Counted from the stretch's first letter, positions 36,861 through 46,180 are shown. The stretch is 64,000 bases of DNA from Ornithinimicrobium pekingense DSM 21552 (GCF_000421185.1 NZ_ATWJ01000009.1:250868-314867), one strand, 5' to 3'. The notes: generated by a model from the letters alone, not told the origin. Made by a program: numbers and translations.

Positions 36861-38018
36861 TCAGGGCTGCCGCGGGCGGTCGGCCCTGCCGGCGGCGTCC
36901 TCGAGGGCCCGCACGGCCGCCGCGTAGGACAGCCCGAGGACCCGCAGCATGTCGACGGCGGCGGCGCGGACCTGCCACGCCAGGGCCTGCTCCGCAGGTG
37001 ACGGGCCCGCCCGCAGCACGGTGGAGGCGGTGACGGCGGCGCGCAGCACCTCGTCGCGCGCCGTGGACATCTGCGCCTGGCCGCGGACCCAGCCGCGCAG
37101 GACCAGCAGGGCCTCGGCGAGCTCGTCGACGGAGGTGACCAGGGCCGCGTGGGGGTGGCTGCCGTGCCGGGCGATGGTCGCCACCGCCCGGGCGGTCGAG
37201 CGCGCGGAGGTCACCATGATCCCGGCCCGCACCGCCAGCTGCTCGATCGCCCGCAGCCGGCGCCGCTGCGTCAGCCGCACCCGCGCGGGCGCGAGCGTGA
37301 TCCGCTCGCCGGTGGCGTCGATCGCGGTCTGCAGGTCGCGCCCGGCCGTCTCGAGCCGAGCCAGGTCACGGTGGGCCGCGCGGGCCAGCTCCAGGTCGGC
37401 CTCGTCGAGGGCCCGCGCGAGCTCGCGGTAGGCGGCGGCCAGCCGCTCGAGGAGCTGCTCGGAGGTGGTGAGCGCGATGCGGTGCGGGTCGGGGGCGAGC
37501 ACCGCGTTGAGCGCGACCGCGACGGCGCCGCCGATCATCGCGTCGCCGAGCCGCACCAGCGCAGGGGTGTCCTGCAGCGGCACGAGCACCATGACGAAGA
37601 CGCCCGCGACCGCCGCCTGGTTGGCCATGAGCTGGCTCGCGCGCAGCGCTACCGCCGCCGACATGCCCAGCAGCACCGCGATCGCCAGCTGCCAGGGGCC
37701 GGCGCCGATGACCCGGGTGAGCAGGTCGGCCATGACCAGCCCGAGGACGACCCCGGCGCTGATCTCGACCGCGCGCACGAGCCGCTGACCGGCGGACAGC
37801 CCGGTGGCGACCACCGCCGCGATCGGGGCGAAGACCGCGTCCTCGGCCGTGAACACCAGGCTGGCCAGCAGGTAGGCCAGCCCGGCGGCGCTCGCCGCCA
37901 GCAGGAGGTGCGGGGCGTGCCGTCGGACGCGCCGCACCGCGCGGACCAGCCGCGTGCGCGGCCGGGCCCGCCGCAGCCACTGCGCCGGGTCCCGCCTGCG
38001 GTCGGGGTCGGTGCTCAC
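36861..38018 (-). CDS. FUSC/aromatic acid exporter family membrane protein
   Basis: 385 residues. N-terminal membrane block with about six helices (residues 36-165; AVFAPIAAVVATGLSAGQRLVRAVEISAGVVLGL is typical of FUSC proteins) and a cytoplasmic helical C-terminal half. Related to YccS/AaeB exporters; substrate unknown. The GTG start overlaps the HIT gene stop by four bases, so the two are co-translated. Confidence 0.8.
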   Translation of the reverse strand: MSTDPDRRRDPAQWLRRARPRTRLVRAVRRVRRHAPHLLLAASAAGLAYLLASLVFTAEDAVFAPIAAVVATGLSAGQRLVRAVEISAGVVLGLVMADLLTRVIGAGPWQLAIAVLLGMSAAVALRASQLMANQAAVAGVFVMVLVPLQDTPALVRLGDAMIGGAVAVALNAVLAPDPHRIALTTSEQLLERLAAAYRELARALDEADLELARAAHRDLARLETAGRDLQTAIDATGERITLAPARVRLTQRRRLRAIEQLAVRAGIMVTSARSTARAVATIARHGSHPHAALVTSVDELAEALLVLRGWVRGQAQMSTARDEVLRAAVTASTVLRAGPSPAEQALAWQVRAAAVDMLRVLGLSYAAAVRALEDAAGRADRPRQP

Positions 38019-38440
38019 CCCGGGTCGGCCCCTGGTGCCAGCACCGCCCGCAGCCGGCGCCCGTAGTCCGCCGCCTCACCCTCGGCATACTTCGTGCGCG
38101 GCCAGAAGAAGCCGCGCAGGCCGTCGCCCTTGGTGCGCGGGACGACGTGCACGTGCAGGTGCGGCACGGACTGGCTGACGACGTTGTTCATCGCCACGAA
38201 CGAGCCCTGCGCCCCGAGGACCTGCGTCATCGCCCCGGCCACCGTGCGTGCCGCGGTGAACAGCGGCGTCACCTGATCGTCGGGCAGGTCGGTCAGCGTG
38301 GGTATGTGGTCACGCGGCACCAGCAGCACGTGCCCCTTGAACACCGGCCGGGTGTCGAGGAAGCCGACCGCCGCGTCCGTCTCGAGGACGACCTCGGCGG
38401 GCACCTCGCCGGCGACGATGCGGCAGAACAGACAGTCCAC
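38015..38440 (-). CDS. HIT family hydrolase
   Basis: 141 residues. Histidine triad protein: CLFCRIVAGEVPAEVV at the N-terminus with the HIT-type cysteines, KGHVLLVPRDHI, and the triad HLHVHVV. Family members hydrolyse nucleoside phosphoramidates or dinucleotides; here the substrate is unknown. GTG 38440 is six bases after CATCAT (minus strand), possibly a leaderless start. Couples to the FUSC gene by a GTGA overlap. Confidence 0.9.
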   Translation of the reverse strand: MDCLFCRIVAGEVPAEVVLETDAAVGFLDTRPVFKGHVLLVPRDHIPTLTDLPDDQVTPLFTAARTVAGAMTQVLGAQGSFVAMNNVVSQSVPHLHVHVVPRTKGDGLRGFFWPRTKYAEGEAADYGRRLRAVLAPGADPG

Positions 38441-38478
38441 GCGCCGATGATGGCACGCCACAGCCCTTCACCCGGCGC

Positions 38479-38497
38479 TACTACATACCGTAGGATC
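38479..38497 (+). promoter_or_regulatory. Palindromic operator TACTAC-N5-GTAG with -10 box
   Basis: The same 19 bases as at 56-74, with TAGGAT (38491-38496) as -10, about 80 bases before the alcohol dehydrogenase ATG. It shows a shared regulator for two distant genes. Confidence 0.65.
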
Positions 38498-38575
38498 AAG
38501 GTGCAGCCCGGACGTCGACGGTCGACGGGGCCACCGCCGACCGCGCAGCGGGCGCCACGGCGAAAGGAAGCGCAC

Positions 38576-39622
38576 ATGAAGGCGCTCGTCTACCACGGAC
38601 CCGGCTCCAAGGCCTGGGAGGACGTCCCGGACCCCGTCCTGCAGGACCCCACGGACGCCATCGTCAAGGTCGAGACCACCACCATCTGCGGGACCGACCT
38701 GCACATCCTCAAGGGCGACGTGCCGGCGGTGACCGACGGCCGCATCCTCGGGCACGAGGGGGTCGGCGTGGTCACCGAGGTCGGCGAGGCCTGCACGAGG
38801 GTCAAGGTCGGTGACCGGGTGATCATCTCCTGCATCAGCAAGTGCATGGAGTGCGACTACTGCAAGGGGGGGCTGACCTCCCACTGCCAGACCCTGGGCG
38901 GCATCGGCTGGATCTTCGGCCACCTCATCGACGGCACCCAGGCGGAGTACGTGCGGGTGCCCTTCGCCGACAACGGGCTGATCCCGCTGCCGGAGGGCGT
39001 CACGCCCGAGCAGGGTGCGATGCTCTCGGACATCCTGCCGACCGGTTTCGAGATCGGCGTGCAGTACGGCCACGTCAAGGACGGCGACGTCGTCGCGGTC
39101 ATCGGCGCCGGACCGGTGGGGCTCGCGGCGATCATGACCGCCGCGTCATCCGGTGCGGCCAAGGTCATCGCCGTGGACGGCAACAAGTTCCGCCTCGAGG
39201 CGGCGCGCGACTTCGGGGCGACCGACACCCTCGAGGCCGGGCCCGACGTCGTCGACCAGCTACGTGCGATGGGCCGCGGCGGGGGCGGCGTCGACGTGGC
39301 GATCGAGGCGGTCGGCATCCCGGCGACCTTCACCACCTGCCTGGACTCCATCCGCCCCGGCGGCCGCGTCGCCAACGTGGGCGTCCACGGCGCGCCGGTG
39401 AGCTTCCCGATCGAGCGTGACTGGATCAACAACATCACCGTCACGACCGGGCTCGTCAACGCCACGACCACCGAGCAGCTGCTCGGTGACATCTCGGCGG
39501 GGAAGATCGCGCCGGAGAAGTTCGTCACCCACCGGTTCACCTTCGACCAGTGGGAGGAGGCCTACGACACCTTCGCGCGCGCCGCCGACGAGCACGCGCT
39601 GAAGGTCATCGTGACGGCCTGA
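38576..39622 (+). CDS. Zinc-dependent alcohol dehydrogenase
   Basis: 348 residues, medium-chain dehydrogenase/reductase. Catalytic zinc: Cys in TTICGTDLHIL and the GHEGVG motif; structural zinc cysteines in CISKCMECDYCKGGLTSHC; NAD-binding GAGPVGLAAIMTA. Sequence is of the Zn-dependent secondary or glutathione-independent formaldehyde-type ADH group; substrate unknown. ATG has AAAGGAAG upstream, and the leader of about 80 nt follows the operator-bearing promoter at 38479. Confidence 0.88.
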   Translation: MKALVYHGPGSKAWEDVPDPVLQDPTDAIVKVETTTICGTDLHILKGDVPAVTDGRILGHEGVGVVTEVGEACTRVKVGDRVIISCISKCMECDYCKGGLTSHCQTLGGIGWIFGHLIDGTQAEYVRVPFADNGLIPLPEGVTPEQGAMLSDILPTGFEIGVQYGHVKDGDVVAVIGAGPVGLAAIMTAASSGAAKVIAVDGNKFRLEAARDFGATDTLEAGPDVVDQLRAMGRGGGGVDVAIEAVGIPATFTTCLDSIRPGGRVANVGVHGAPVSFPIERDWINNITVTTGLVNATTTEQLLGDISAGKIAPEKFVTHRFTFDQWEEAYDTFARAADEHALKVIVTA

Positions 39623-39727
39623 CAGCCGGGGCGCCCGACGCCCGGCCCGGCGCAGGGGGTCGGGTCGGGCGCCGTCGCGCCGGCCCACGGCGTCCCCGCG
39701 CGAGCCGCGACCCGGCACGAGCAACCT

Positions 39728-39793
39728 TCGTGCAGCTCTGTCGTGTCACATCGGTCGTTGGGACGACCGATGTGACACGACAGCAGCGCACGA
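39728..39793. repeat. 66-bp palindromic repeat, copy C
   Basis: The most symmetrical copy: CTGTCGTGTCACATCGGTCGT and its perfect reverse complement flank TGGG (21-bp stem), with TCGTGC/GCACGA ends. Between the convergent alcohol dehydrogenase and AbgT genes, where it may also act as a terminator. Confidence 0.8.
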
Positions 39794-39799
39794 GGGTCC

Positions 39800-41380
39800 T
39801 CACTCGCCCAGGAAGACGCCGTTCCCCGGGCCGAGCGGCAGGTCGGCGAAGTACCAGACGCCCGCCAGGGTCGCCCACGCCAGCCAGAAGGGCACGACGA
39901 ACGGCAGCAGCCGGGCGATGACGGTGCCCAGCCCGGCATCGGGCTCGTAGCGGCGCAGCAGGCCCAGGATGACGATCATGTAGGGGTTGAGCGGCGTGAT
40001 GACCTGGGTCGCAGAGTCACCGACGCGGAACGCCGCCTGGGTGAAGGCCGGCTCCAGGCCGATGAGGGCGAACATCGGCACGAAGACCGCTCCCATCAGC
40101 GTCCACATGGACGAGCCGGAGATGATGAAGAGGTTGAGCAGCGAGGCCAGCAGGATGAAGCCGAGGACGGCGGGGAAGCCGGTCAGGCCGCTGGCCTGCA
40201 GTCCCTCGGCGCCGCGGACGGCGATCCACGACCCCAGCCCGCTCCAGGCGAAGAGCGCGATGAACTGGCCCAGGATGAAGGCCAGGACGAGGAAGCTCAT
40301 CATGTCCCCCAGCGCCTGGCCCATCATCGTGACGGCGTCCTTCATCGACCGCAGCACACCCATCACGCGCCCGTAGACGGCGCCCATGAGCATGAAGTAG
40401 GCGACGACGATGAAGACGATCGAGGACAGCAGCGGCGAGCGGGGCAGGAAGCCGCCCTCCTCGTTGCGCCACGGCGACCCGGGCAGGAGGACCGCCACCA
40501 GCAGCAGTGCGGTGAACGCCAGCCCGGCCAGGAGGGACAGGCGCAGCGCCGTGTTCTCCCGCGGGCTCAGCTCGGCCCTCGGCTCCTCCGCGACCTCGCG
40601 CTCGCCCTCCTGCGCCTCCTCCGAGCGCTCGGTGGTCACCCCCTGGCGCACCAGCCGCGGCTCGAGCACCTTGTCGATGATGAAGCCGCACAGCATGCCC
40701 AGCACGATCGCGGCGGCGATGTTGAAGTAGTAGTTCGAGACGGGGTTGACCGGGGCGTACTCGATCCCCGGCAGCGTCTCCATGACCGCGGTCGTGATGC
40801 CGGCGAACAGCGCGTCGAGCGAGGTCGGCACGAGCGCGGTGGAGTAACCCGCGCCCACCGCGGCGAAACCGCCGAGCAGACCGGCCACGGGGTGACGGCC
40901 GGCCGCCTTGAAGACCAGCGCGGCCAGCGGCGGCACGACGATGAAGGCGGAGTCGGCCATGATGGAGGCGGTCACGCCGACGAGGCCGACGACGTAGGGC
41001 AGCATCCAGCGCGGCGCGGAGCCGAACGACTTGCGCACGACGGCGCCGAGCATGCCGGTCTTCTCCGCGATGCCCACGGCGAGCAGGATCGGCAGCACGG
41101 TCTTCAGCGGCGGGAAGCCGAGGTAGTTCTCCCCCAGGTTGGAGGTGAACCAGGCCAGACCCTCGCCGGTGAACAGGCCCTGCATCACCACCGGCTCGCC
41201 GTCACCGCCGGGCACGACGACGGAGACGTCGGACCACGCCATTGCGGTGGAGATCACCCCGGTGAGCAGGAAGAGGATGACGAAGAGGGTGAACGGCTCG
41301 GGCAGCTTGTTGCCGACGTTCTCGACGCCCGTGAGCATCCGGTCGGTGAAGGTGCGACGTTCGGTGGTCGTGCTGCTCAT
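39800..41380 (-). CDS. AbgT family transporter (p-aminobenzoyl-glutamate type)
   Basis: 526 residues, about 11-12 membrane helices. AbgT family: VENVGNKLPEPFTLFVILFLLTG at the N-terminus, the cytoplasmic acidic loop, and a C-terminal core with GDSATQVITPLNPYMIVILGLLRRYEPDAGLGT. E. coli AbgT imports p-aminobenzoyl-glutamate; other members export sulfonamides. ATG has CAGGAG upstream. It is the last gene of an operon with the M20 hydrolase 89 bp upstream and the ATP-grasp gene before that. Confidence 0.88.
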   Translation of the reverse strand: MSSTTTERRTFTDRMLTGVENVGNKLPEPFTLFVILFLLTGVISTAMAWSDVSVVVPGGDGEPVVMQGLFTGEGLAWFTSNLGENYLGFPPLKTVLPILLAVGIAEKTGMLGAVVRKSFGSAPRWMLPYVVGLVGVTASIMADSAFIVVPPLAALVFKAAGRHPVAGLLGGFAAVGAGYSTALVPTSLDALFAGITTAVMETLPGIEYAPVNPVSNYYFNIAAAIVLGMLCGFIIDKVLEPRLVRQGVTTERSEEAQEGEREVAEEPRAELSPRENTALRLSLLAGLAFTALLLVAVLLPGSPWRNEEGGFLPRSPLLSSIVFIVVAYFMLMGAVYGRVMGVLRSMKDAVTMMGQALGDMMSFLVLAFILGQFIALFAWSGLGSWIAVRGAEGLQASGLTGFPAVLGFILLASLLNLFIISGSSMWTLMGAVFVPMFALIGLEPAFTQAAFRVGDSATQVITPLNPYMIVILGLLRRYEPDAGLGTVIARLLPFVVPFWLAWATLAGVWYFADLPLGPGNGVFLGE

Positions 41381-41469
41381 GGCACTCCTGCAGGGTCAGG
41401 GTGGGGCAGGTCGGGGTGGGGCGGTAGGACGTCAGGGGTATGCGGTCGCGCCGGGGCGGGCGCGGTCGG

Positions 41470-42819
41470 TCAGGCGAAGTAGGTGGCCGGGTCGAGCGGG
41501 CCGCCGGCGTCGGCAAACTCCTGGGCGACGGCGGTGGCCAGCTCGTCGTCGGCCAGGAAGTCCCACGCCGAGTGGGCCAGGCCGATGGCGCCGTCGACCG
41601 CGGCCGCCTCACCGCGCGGCCCGCCGGCGGCGTCGGCGAACTCCCGCGTGTGCAGGGCCTGGTCGGGCGTGCCCACGGCGATCATGGGGTGGATGCCGGG
41701 GACCCGGACGCTGACGTTGCCGAAGTCGGTGGAGGCGGCGAGGACGTCTGGGACGACCCCGGCGGGCAGCACCTCGCGCCCGCGCTCGGCGAGCGACCTC
41801 GCCCAGTGGGCACCGAGGGTGAGGTTGCCGCGCACGGGCAACGACGGCGGGTAGTGGTCCCACTCGACCTCGACCGAGGTGTCGGTCATCATCGCCGCGC
41901 CGTGCATGATCCGCTCGACGCGGGCGGACAGGTCCAGGAGCGTCTCGGGGTAGGCCGAGCGCACGTAGAGCTGCATGGTGGAGCTGTCGGTGATGATCGA
42001 GGGTCGCGTGCCGCCGTCGGTGATCACGGCGTGGACGCGGTCCGAGGGCGGCATCTGCTGCCGCAGCAGCCCGATCGCTTGGTAGGCGAGGCTGGCGGCG
42101 TCCAGCGCGTTGCGGCCCTGGAACGGCTGGGCGGAGGCGTGCGCCGGCTGCCCGGTGAAGGTGACCCGGAGCAGGCGGCGACCGATGAAGAGCACGTCGA
42201 CCACGTCATACCCGTAGGGGTGCGTCATCACGGCCGCGTCCAGTCCCTCCCACGCGCCCTCGGCGGCCATGACCTCCTTGCCGGAGTGACCCTCCTCGGC
42301 GGGGGTGCCGAGGAAGACGACCTTGCCCTCCACCTGGCTGCTGCCCGAGGAGATCAGCCGGGCCAGCGCCACGAAGGCGCCCACGCCCGTCGCGGCGATG
42401 ACGTTGTGCCCGCACGCGTGCCCGATCTCCGGCAGGGCGTCATACTCGCTGAGCACGGCCACCGTGCGGTGCCGCTGCGGGTCGAACCCCGCGGTGGCGA
42501 CCTCCGCGCGCAGGGCGGTGGGCACGCCGTGGGCGCCGGTCTGCACCGCCGCCCCGGTGAGGTTCGTGATGACCTCGGCCAGCAGCGCCGCGGAGCGGGT
42601 CTCCTCGAACGCCACCTCGGGGTCGGCGTGCAGGGTCCGCACGATGCGGTGCAGCTCGCCGGCGGCCTCCTCCACCGTCGCGGTCAGGTGGCTTCGGTCA
42701 GCCTTCGGCGCCCCGGCGAAGGGGGTCGACGGAGGCTCGGCGGCGGCCATCGTCGCCTGCGTCTGGGCCTCGAGCCGGTCGAGGAAGGCGGTGGAGACCG
42801 ACGGCCGTGACGCGTTCAT
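41470..42819 (-). CDS. M20 family amidohydrolase (AbgB/PM20D2-like)
   Basis: 449 residues. M20D zinc hydrolase: HADPEVAFEE, SEYDALPEIGHACGHNVIAATGVGA, GTPAEEGHSGKEVM with the catalytic Glu, HPYG, and a dimerisation domain with TFTGQPAHASAQPFQGRNALDA. AbgB-like members split p-aminobenzoyl-glutamate; PM20D2-like ones act on beta-alanyl dipeptides. Pairing with AbgT favours aminobenzoyl-glutamate or related amide hydrolysis, as inference. Preceded by a short leader; TATA-rich GTGTATATC just upstream. Confidence 0.88.
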   Translation of the reverse strand: MNASRPSVSTAFLDRLEAQTQATMAAAEPPSTPFAGAPKADRSHLTATVEEAAGELHRIVRTLHADPEVAFEETRSAALLAEVITNLTGAAVQTGAHGVPTALRAEVATAGFDPQRHRTVAVLSEYDALPEIGHACGHNVIAATGVGAFVALARLISSGSSQVEGKVVFLGTPAEEGHSGKEVMAAEGAWEGLDAAVMTHPYGYDVVDVLFIGRRLLRVTFTGQPAHASAQPFQGRNALDAASLAYQAIGLLRQQMPPSDRVHAVITDGGTRPSIITDSSTMQLYVRSAYPETLLDLSARVERIMHGAAMMTDTSVEVEWDHYPPSLPVRGNLTLGAHWARSLAERGREVLPAGVVPDVLAASTDFGNVSVRVPGIHPMIAVGTPDQALHTREFADAAGGPRGEAAAVDGAIGLAHSAWDFLADDELATAVAQEFADAGGPLDPATYFA

Positions 42820-42863
42820 GCCGGGCACGATATACACGCGTCCGGCCGCGCCGCCATCTGATC

Positions 42864-43841
42864 TCAGACGCCGCTGGTCACCACCGGGCTGGCGAGGGAG
42901 GCGAGGTAGCGGGCCAGCGTGCGCGGCGCGGAGCGCGGAGCCACCGCCTCGACCGCGGCGTTGTAGTTGGTGTTGGTGTTGACGTCGTAGGTGAGCAGCC
43001 GCCCGTCGACGGACTCGATGAACTCGATCCCGCACACCTCGATGCCGTTGGTCCGGGCGAACTCGATGTACTGGTCGATGATCGGGTGGTCGAAGCCCTC
43101 CCGCAGGGAGAACAGCTGCTGGTCGGCCTCAGGCTCGACCGTGGCGCCGGGAGGCATGATCGGGCGGCCGGTCTCGGGGTCGATGGCGCACGCGTCGGCC
43201 GGGCAGAGCTGGAAGCCGCCGCGCGCGGTGTCGGCGTCGATGGCGTAGACGAACTCGCCGCCGACGATCTCGACGCGCGTGATCCGCGGTTCCCGCGCGA
43301 CGACGAACTCCTGGACCAGCGTGATGCCGTCCTGCGGCTCCTCGAACTCCTCGGACTCCACATAGGCCACCAGCTCGTCGTAGGTGTCGAACCGGCGCAC
43401 CCCCAGGCCCTTTCCGCCCTGGTTGTGCTTGGTGACGAACGGGGTCGGGAAGCCCTGGGCGGCGCGCAGCACCTGGTCACGGCCGATCGCGGCCACCGTG
43501 CGCGGGGTCTGGATGCCCGCGGCCCGCAGCGCCGTGAGCTGGTCGACCTTGCTCATCTCCAGCTCCAGGACCCGGCGGCCGTTGACCGTGCGCCGACCGT
43601 GCGACTCGAGCCAGGACAGCACCGCGCGGGTGTAGTCCTTGGACAACCCGTGGTCCCGGGTGTGCGCGGAGGCGCTGATCCGCGACCAGAAGATCCCCTC
43701 CGGCGGGCTCGCACCAAGGTCGAGGGTGCCCTCGGTGAGCAGCCACTCCTCGACCTCCACGCCCTCCTCGGCGAAAGCCTGGGCGAAGGGCGGGAACCAC
43801 TCGGGGTTCTCGTGCAGGGCGTAGATCCTGGGGGCGGTCAT
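42864..43841 (-). CDS. RimK-like ATP-grasp ligase
   Basis: 325 residues. ATP-grasp fold: TPFVTKHNQGGKGLGVRRF (ATP-binding loop), VQEFV with adenine-binding region, ITRVEIVGGEFVYAIDAD, and metal-binding GIEFIESVDGRLLTYDVNTNTNYN. RimK-type enzymes ligate glutamate or other amino acids to carboxyl groups. ATG 43841 lies 44 bp upstream of the M20 gene in the same direction, so a ligase, a hydrolase and a transporter are probably co-transcribed. Substrate unknown. Confidence 0.8.
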   Translation of the reverse strand: MTAPRIYALHENPEWFPPFAQAFAEEGVEVEEWLLTEGTLDLGASPPEGIFWSRISASAHTRDHGLSKDYTRAVLSWLESHGRRTVNGRRVLELEMSKVDQLTALRAAGIQTPRTVAAIGRDQVLRAAQGFPTPFVTKHNQGGKGLGVRRFDTYDELVAYVESEEFEEPQDGITLVQEFVVAREPRITRVEIVGGEFVYAIDADTARGGFQLCPADACAIDPETGRPIMPPGATVEPEADQQLFSLREGFDHPIIDQYIEFARTNGIEVCGIEFIESVDGRLLTYDVNTNTNYNAAVEAVAPRSAPRTLARYLASLASPVVTSGV

Positions 43842-43922
43842 GGCACGGTCAACACGGTGAGGGGCGGCTCGTGTTCCCCCGCGGTGGCTCAAGAGGGGCG
43901 CCGCGCGCGCCCTCCCGCACCG

Positions 43923-43988
43923 ACGTGCGTCGCTGTCGTGTCACACGTGTCGTCCAGACGACCGATGTGACACGACAGACTCGCACGA
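43923..43988. repeat. 66-bp palindromic repeat, copy D
   Basis: Shares the CTGTCGTGTCACA arm and GACGACCGATGTGACACGAC arm with the other copies but has CCAG at the centre. In reverse orientation it matches the 5' flank of copy C (AACCTTCGTGC). Upstream of the ATP-grasp gene and downstream of oligopeptidase B. Confidence 0.75.
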
Positions 43989-44041
43989 AGGTTGCGCGCG
44001 GCTCGCCACACTCCCGTCAGAGAGTCAGGACCGCCCGCAGG

Positions 44042-46180
44042 TCAGCTGCCGCCCACGGCCTCGGTGGCACCCAGCTGGTCGACCATGAACGCGATCTCGA
44101 AGGCGGTCTCGCGCCACGCGTCATACCTGCCCGTCTTGCCTCCGTGGCCGGCGACCATCTCGGTCTTGAGCAGGATCGGCCGCTCGGCGGGGTCGTTGGT
44201 GACGGTCTCGCGCAGGCGCGCGACCCACTTGGCCGGCTCGACGAAGAAGACGCGCGTGTCGTTGAGGCCGGTGGTCGCCAGGATCGCCGGGTATGCGGTC
44301 TCGCGGATGTTCTCGTAGGGGCTGTAGGAGCGCATGATCTCGTAGATCTCGGCCGACTCGACCGGGTTGCCCCACTCCTCCCACTCGCCCACCGTCAGCG
44401 GCAGGGCCGGGTTGAGGATGGTCGTGAGCGCGTCGACGAAGGGGACGCCGGCGTGGACGACGCGGAAGCGCTCCGGTGCGAGGTTGAGCACCGCACCCAT
44501 GAGCAGGCCGCCGGCGGAGCGGCCCTCGGCCGCGAGCCGGTCCGGCGCGACCCAGCCGCTCTCGACGAGGTGGTCGGCGCAGGTGACGAAGTCGGTGAAG
44601 GTGTTGCGCTTGTGCTCCATGCGACCGGTCTCGTACCAGCCACGCCCCATCTCGCCGCCGCCGCGCACGTGCGCGATCGCGTAGACGACACCGCGGTCGA
44701 GGTAGGACAGGCGCGACACCGAGAAGTAGGGGTCGATGGAGATCTCGTAGGAGCCGTAGCCGTAGATGAGCCCGGGGTTGGTGCCGTCGGGCCGCACGTC
44801 CTTGCGGGCGACGAGCGAGATCGGGATCTGCGTGCCGTCCGCGGCGGTCGCCCAGAGGCGGTGCTGCTGGTAGTCGGCCGGGTCGAAGTCGCCGAGGACC
44901 GGCTGGCGCTTGACCAGGTCGAGCTCGCCGCTGACCAGGTCGAGGTCGTAGATGCTGCGCGGGGTGACCAGCGACTCGACCACGACCTGCAGCGTCTCGG
45001 TGTCGTAGGTGGGGTTGGCACCGGTCTCGATCGAGTAGACCTCCTCCTCGACCGGCACCTGGTAGCCGTGCCCGACGGGCAGTCCGGCGGCCGAGAGCGG
45101 CAGGACCTGCACCTGGGTCAGCCCGTCGCGTCGCAGCGACAGCGCCAGGTGCCCGGAGAAGGCCTCGACGCCGCTGACCCGCACGCCCTCCTCACCCGGG
45201 ATCACGGTGCGCCAGTCCTGCGCCGAGGTGCTCTCCAGCGGGGCGACCGCCAGCTCGAAGTCGCGGTGCTCGCGGTTGTGCACGATCCACAGCCGACCGC
45301 CGGCCGGCTCGACCTCGTACTCCACACCCTCCTGCCGGGGCGCGACCACGCGGAACTCGCCCAGCGGGTCCTCCGCCGACAGCAGCCGGAACTCGGAGGT
45401 GTTCTTGCTGCCCAGGCCGATGACGACGTGCCGGTCGTCGCGCGAGCTGCCCACGCCCATCCAGAAGCGCTCGTCGTCCTCCTGGTAGACGAGCACGTCG
45501 CTGTCGGCCGCCGCGCCGACCTCGTGCCGCCACACCTGGAAGGGGCGCCACGCGTCGTCGACACGGGTGTAGAAGATGTGCGCCGCGTCGGCCGACCAGG
45601 CCGTCCCGTAGCCGATCCCGGTGACGGCCTCGTCGATGACCTCGCCGGTCGCCAGGTCCTTGATGCGCAGGTCGAAGCGCTCGTCACCGCTGGTGTCGAC
45701 GGCGTAGGCCAGCCGGTCGCCGGAGGCGCTGACGTCGAAGGCGCCGAGGGAGAAGAACTCCAGGCCCTCGGCCTCCGCGTTGCCGTCGAGCAGCACCTGC
45801 TCACCCTCTGGGGTCGCCCCCGGGTCGAGCACGGGGCGGTCGGGTGACTCGCCGACCGCGATCCGGCCGTGCACGGCATACTGCTGGCCCTCGATCGTGC
45901 GCGTGTAGTACCACCAGTCGCGGTGGCGCACCGGCACCGACAGGTCGGTCTCCTGGGTGCGGCCCTTGATCTCGCCGAAGATCGACTCGCGCAGGCCCTC
46001 CAGGTGAGCGGTCATCGCCTCGGTGTAGGAGTTCTCCGCGGTGAGGTGCGCGACGACGTCCGGGTCCTCCTTGTCGCGCAGCCACTCGTAGGGGTCGGTG
46101 ACGTCCTCCCCGTGGTGGCTGCGGACGGTGTCGCGGCGTTCGGCGACGGGCGGGAGGGGGCGCGTGGTCTCGGCAGTCAC
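44042..46180 (-). CDS. ptrB: Oligopeptidase B (S9A)
   Basis: 712 residues, full-length prolyl oligopeptidase family serine peptidase cutting short peptides after basic residues. N-terminal beta-propeller (about 70-410), C-terminal alpha/beta hydrolase with GGGEMGRGWYE, nucleophile Ser in EGRSAGGLLMG, Asp in LNDTRV and His in GHGGKTGR. GTG 46180 lies seven bases after TAGCGT (46188-46193), so leaderless. Upstream neighbour is the 2OG oxygenase operon with a 61-bp gap. Confidence 0.93.
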   Translation of the reverse strand: MTAETTRPLPPVAERRDTVRSHHGEDVTDPYEWLRDKEDPDVVAHLTAENSYTEAMTAHLEGLRESIFGEIKGRTQETDLSVPVRHRDWWYYTRTIEGQQYAVHGRIAVGESPDRPVLDPGATPEGEQVLLDGNAEAEGLEFFSLGAFDVSASGDRLAYAVDTSGDERFDLRIKDLATGEVIDEAVTGIGYGTAWSADAAHIFYTRVDDAWRPFQVWRHEVGAAADSDVLVYQEDDERFWMGVGSSRDDRHVVIGLGSKNTSEFRLLSAEDPLGEFRVVAPRQEGVEYEVEPAGGRLWIVHNREHRDFELAVAPLESTSAQDWRTVIPGEEGVRVSGVEAFSGHLALSLRRDGLTQVQVLPLSAAGLPVGHGYQVPVEEEVYSIETGANPTYDTETLQVVVESLVTPRSIYDLDLVSGELDLVKRQPVLGDFDPADYQQHRLWATAADGTQIPISLVARKDVRPDGTNPGLIYGYGSYEISIDPYFSVSRLSYLDRGVVYAIAHVRGGGEMGRGWYETGRMEHKRNTFTDFVTCADHLVESGWVAPDRLAAEGRSAGGLLMGAVLNLAPERFRVVHAGVPFVDALTTILNPALPLTVGEWEEWGNPVESAEIYEIMRSYSPYENIRETAYPAILATTGLNDTRVFFVEPAKWVARLRETVTNDPAERPILLKTEMVAGHGGKTGRYDAWRETAFEIAFMVDQLGATEAVGGS

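Noticed and set aside
39728-39793. 66-bp palindrome considered as a CRISPR-type repeat.
   Set aside because: Copies are isolated and kilobases apart without spacers or cas genes.
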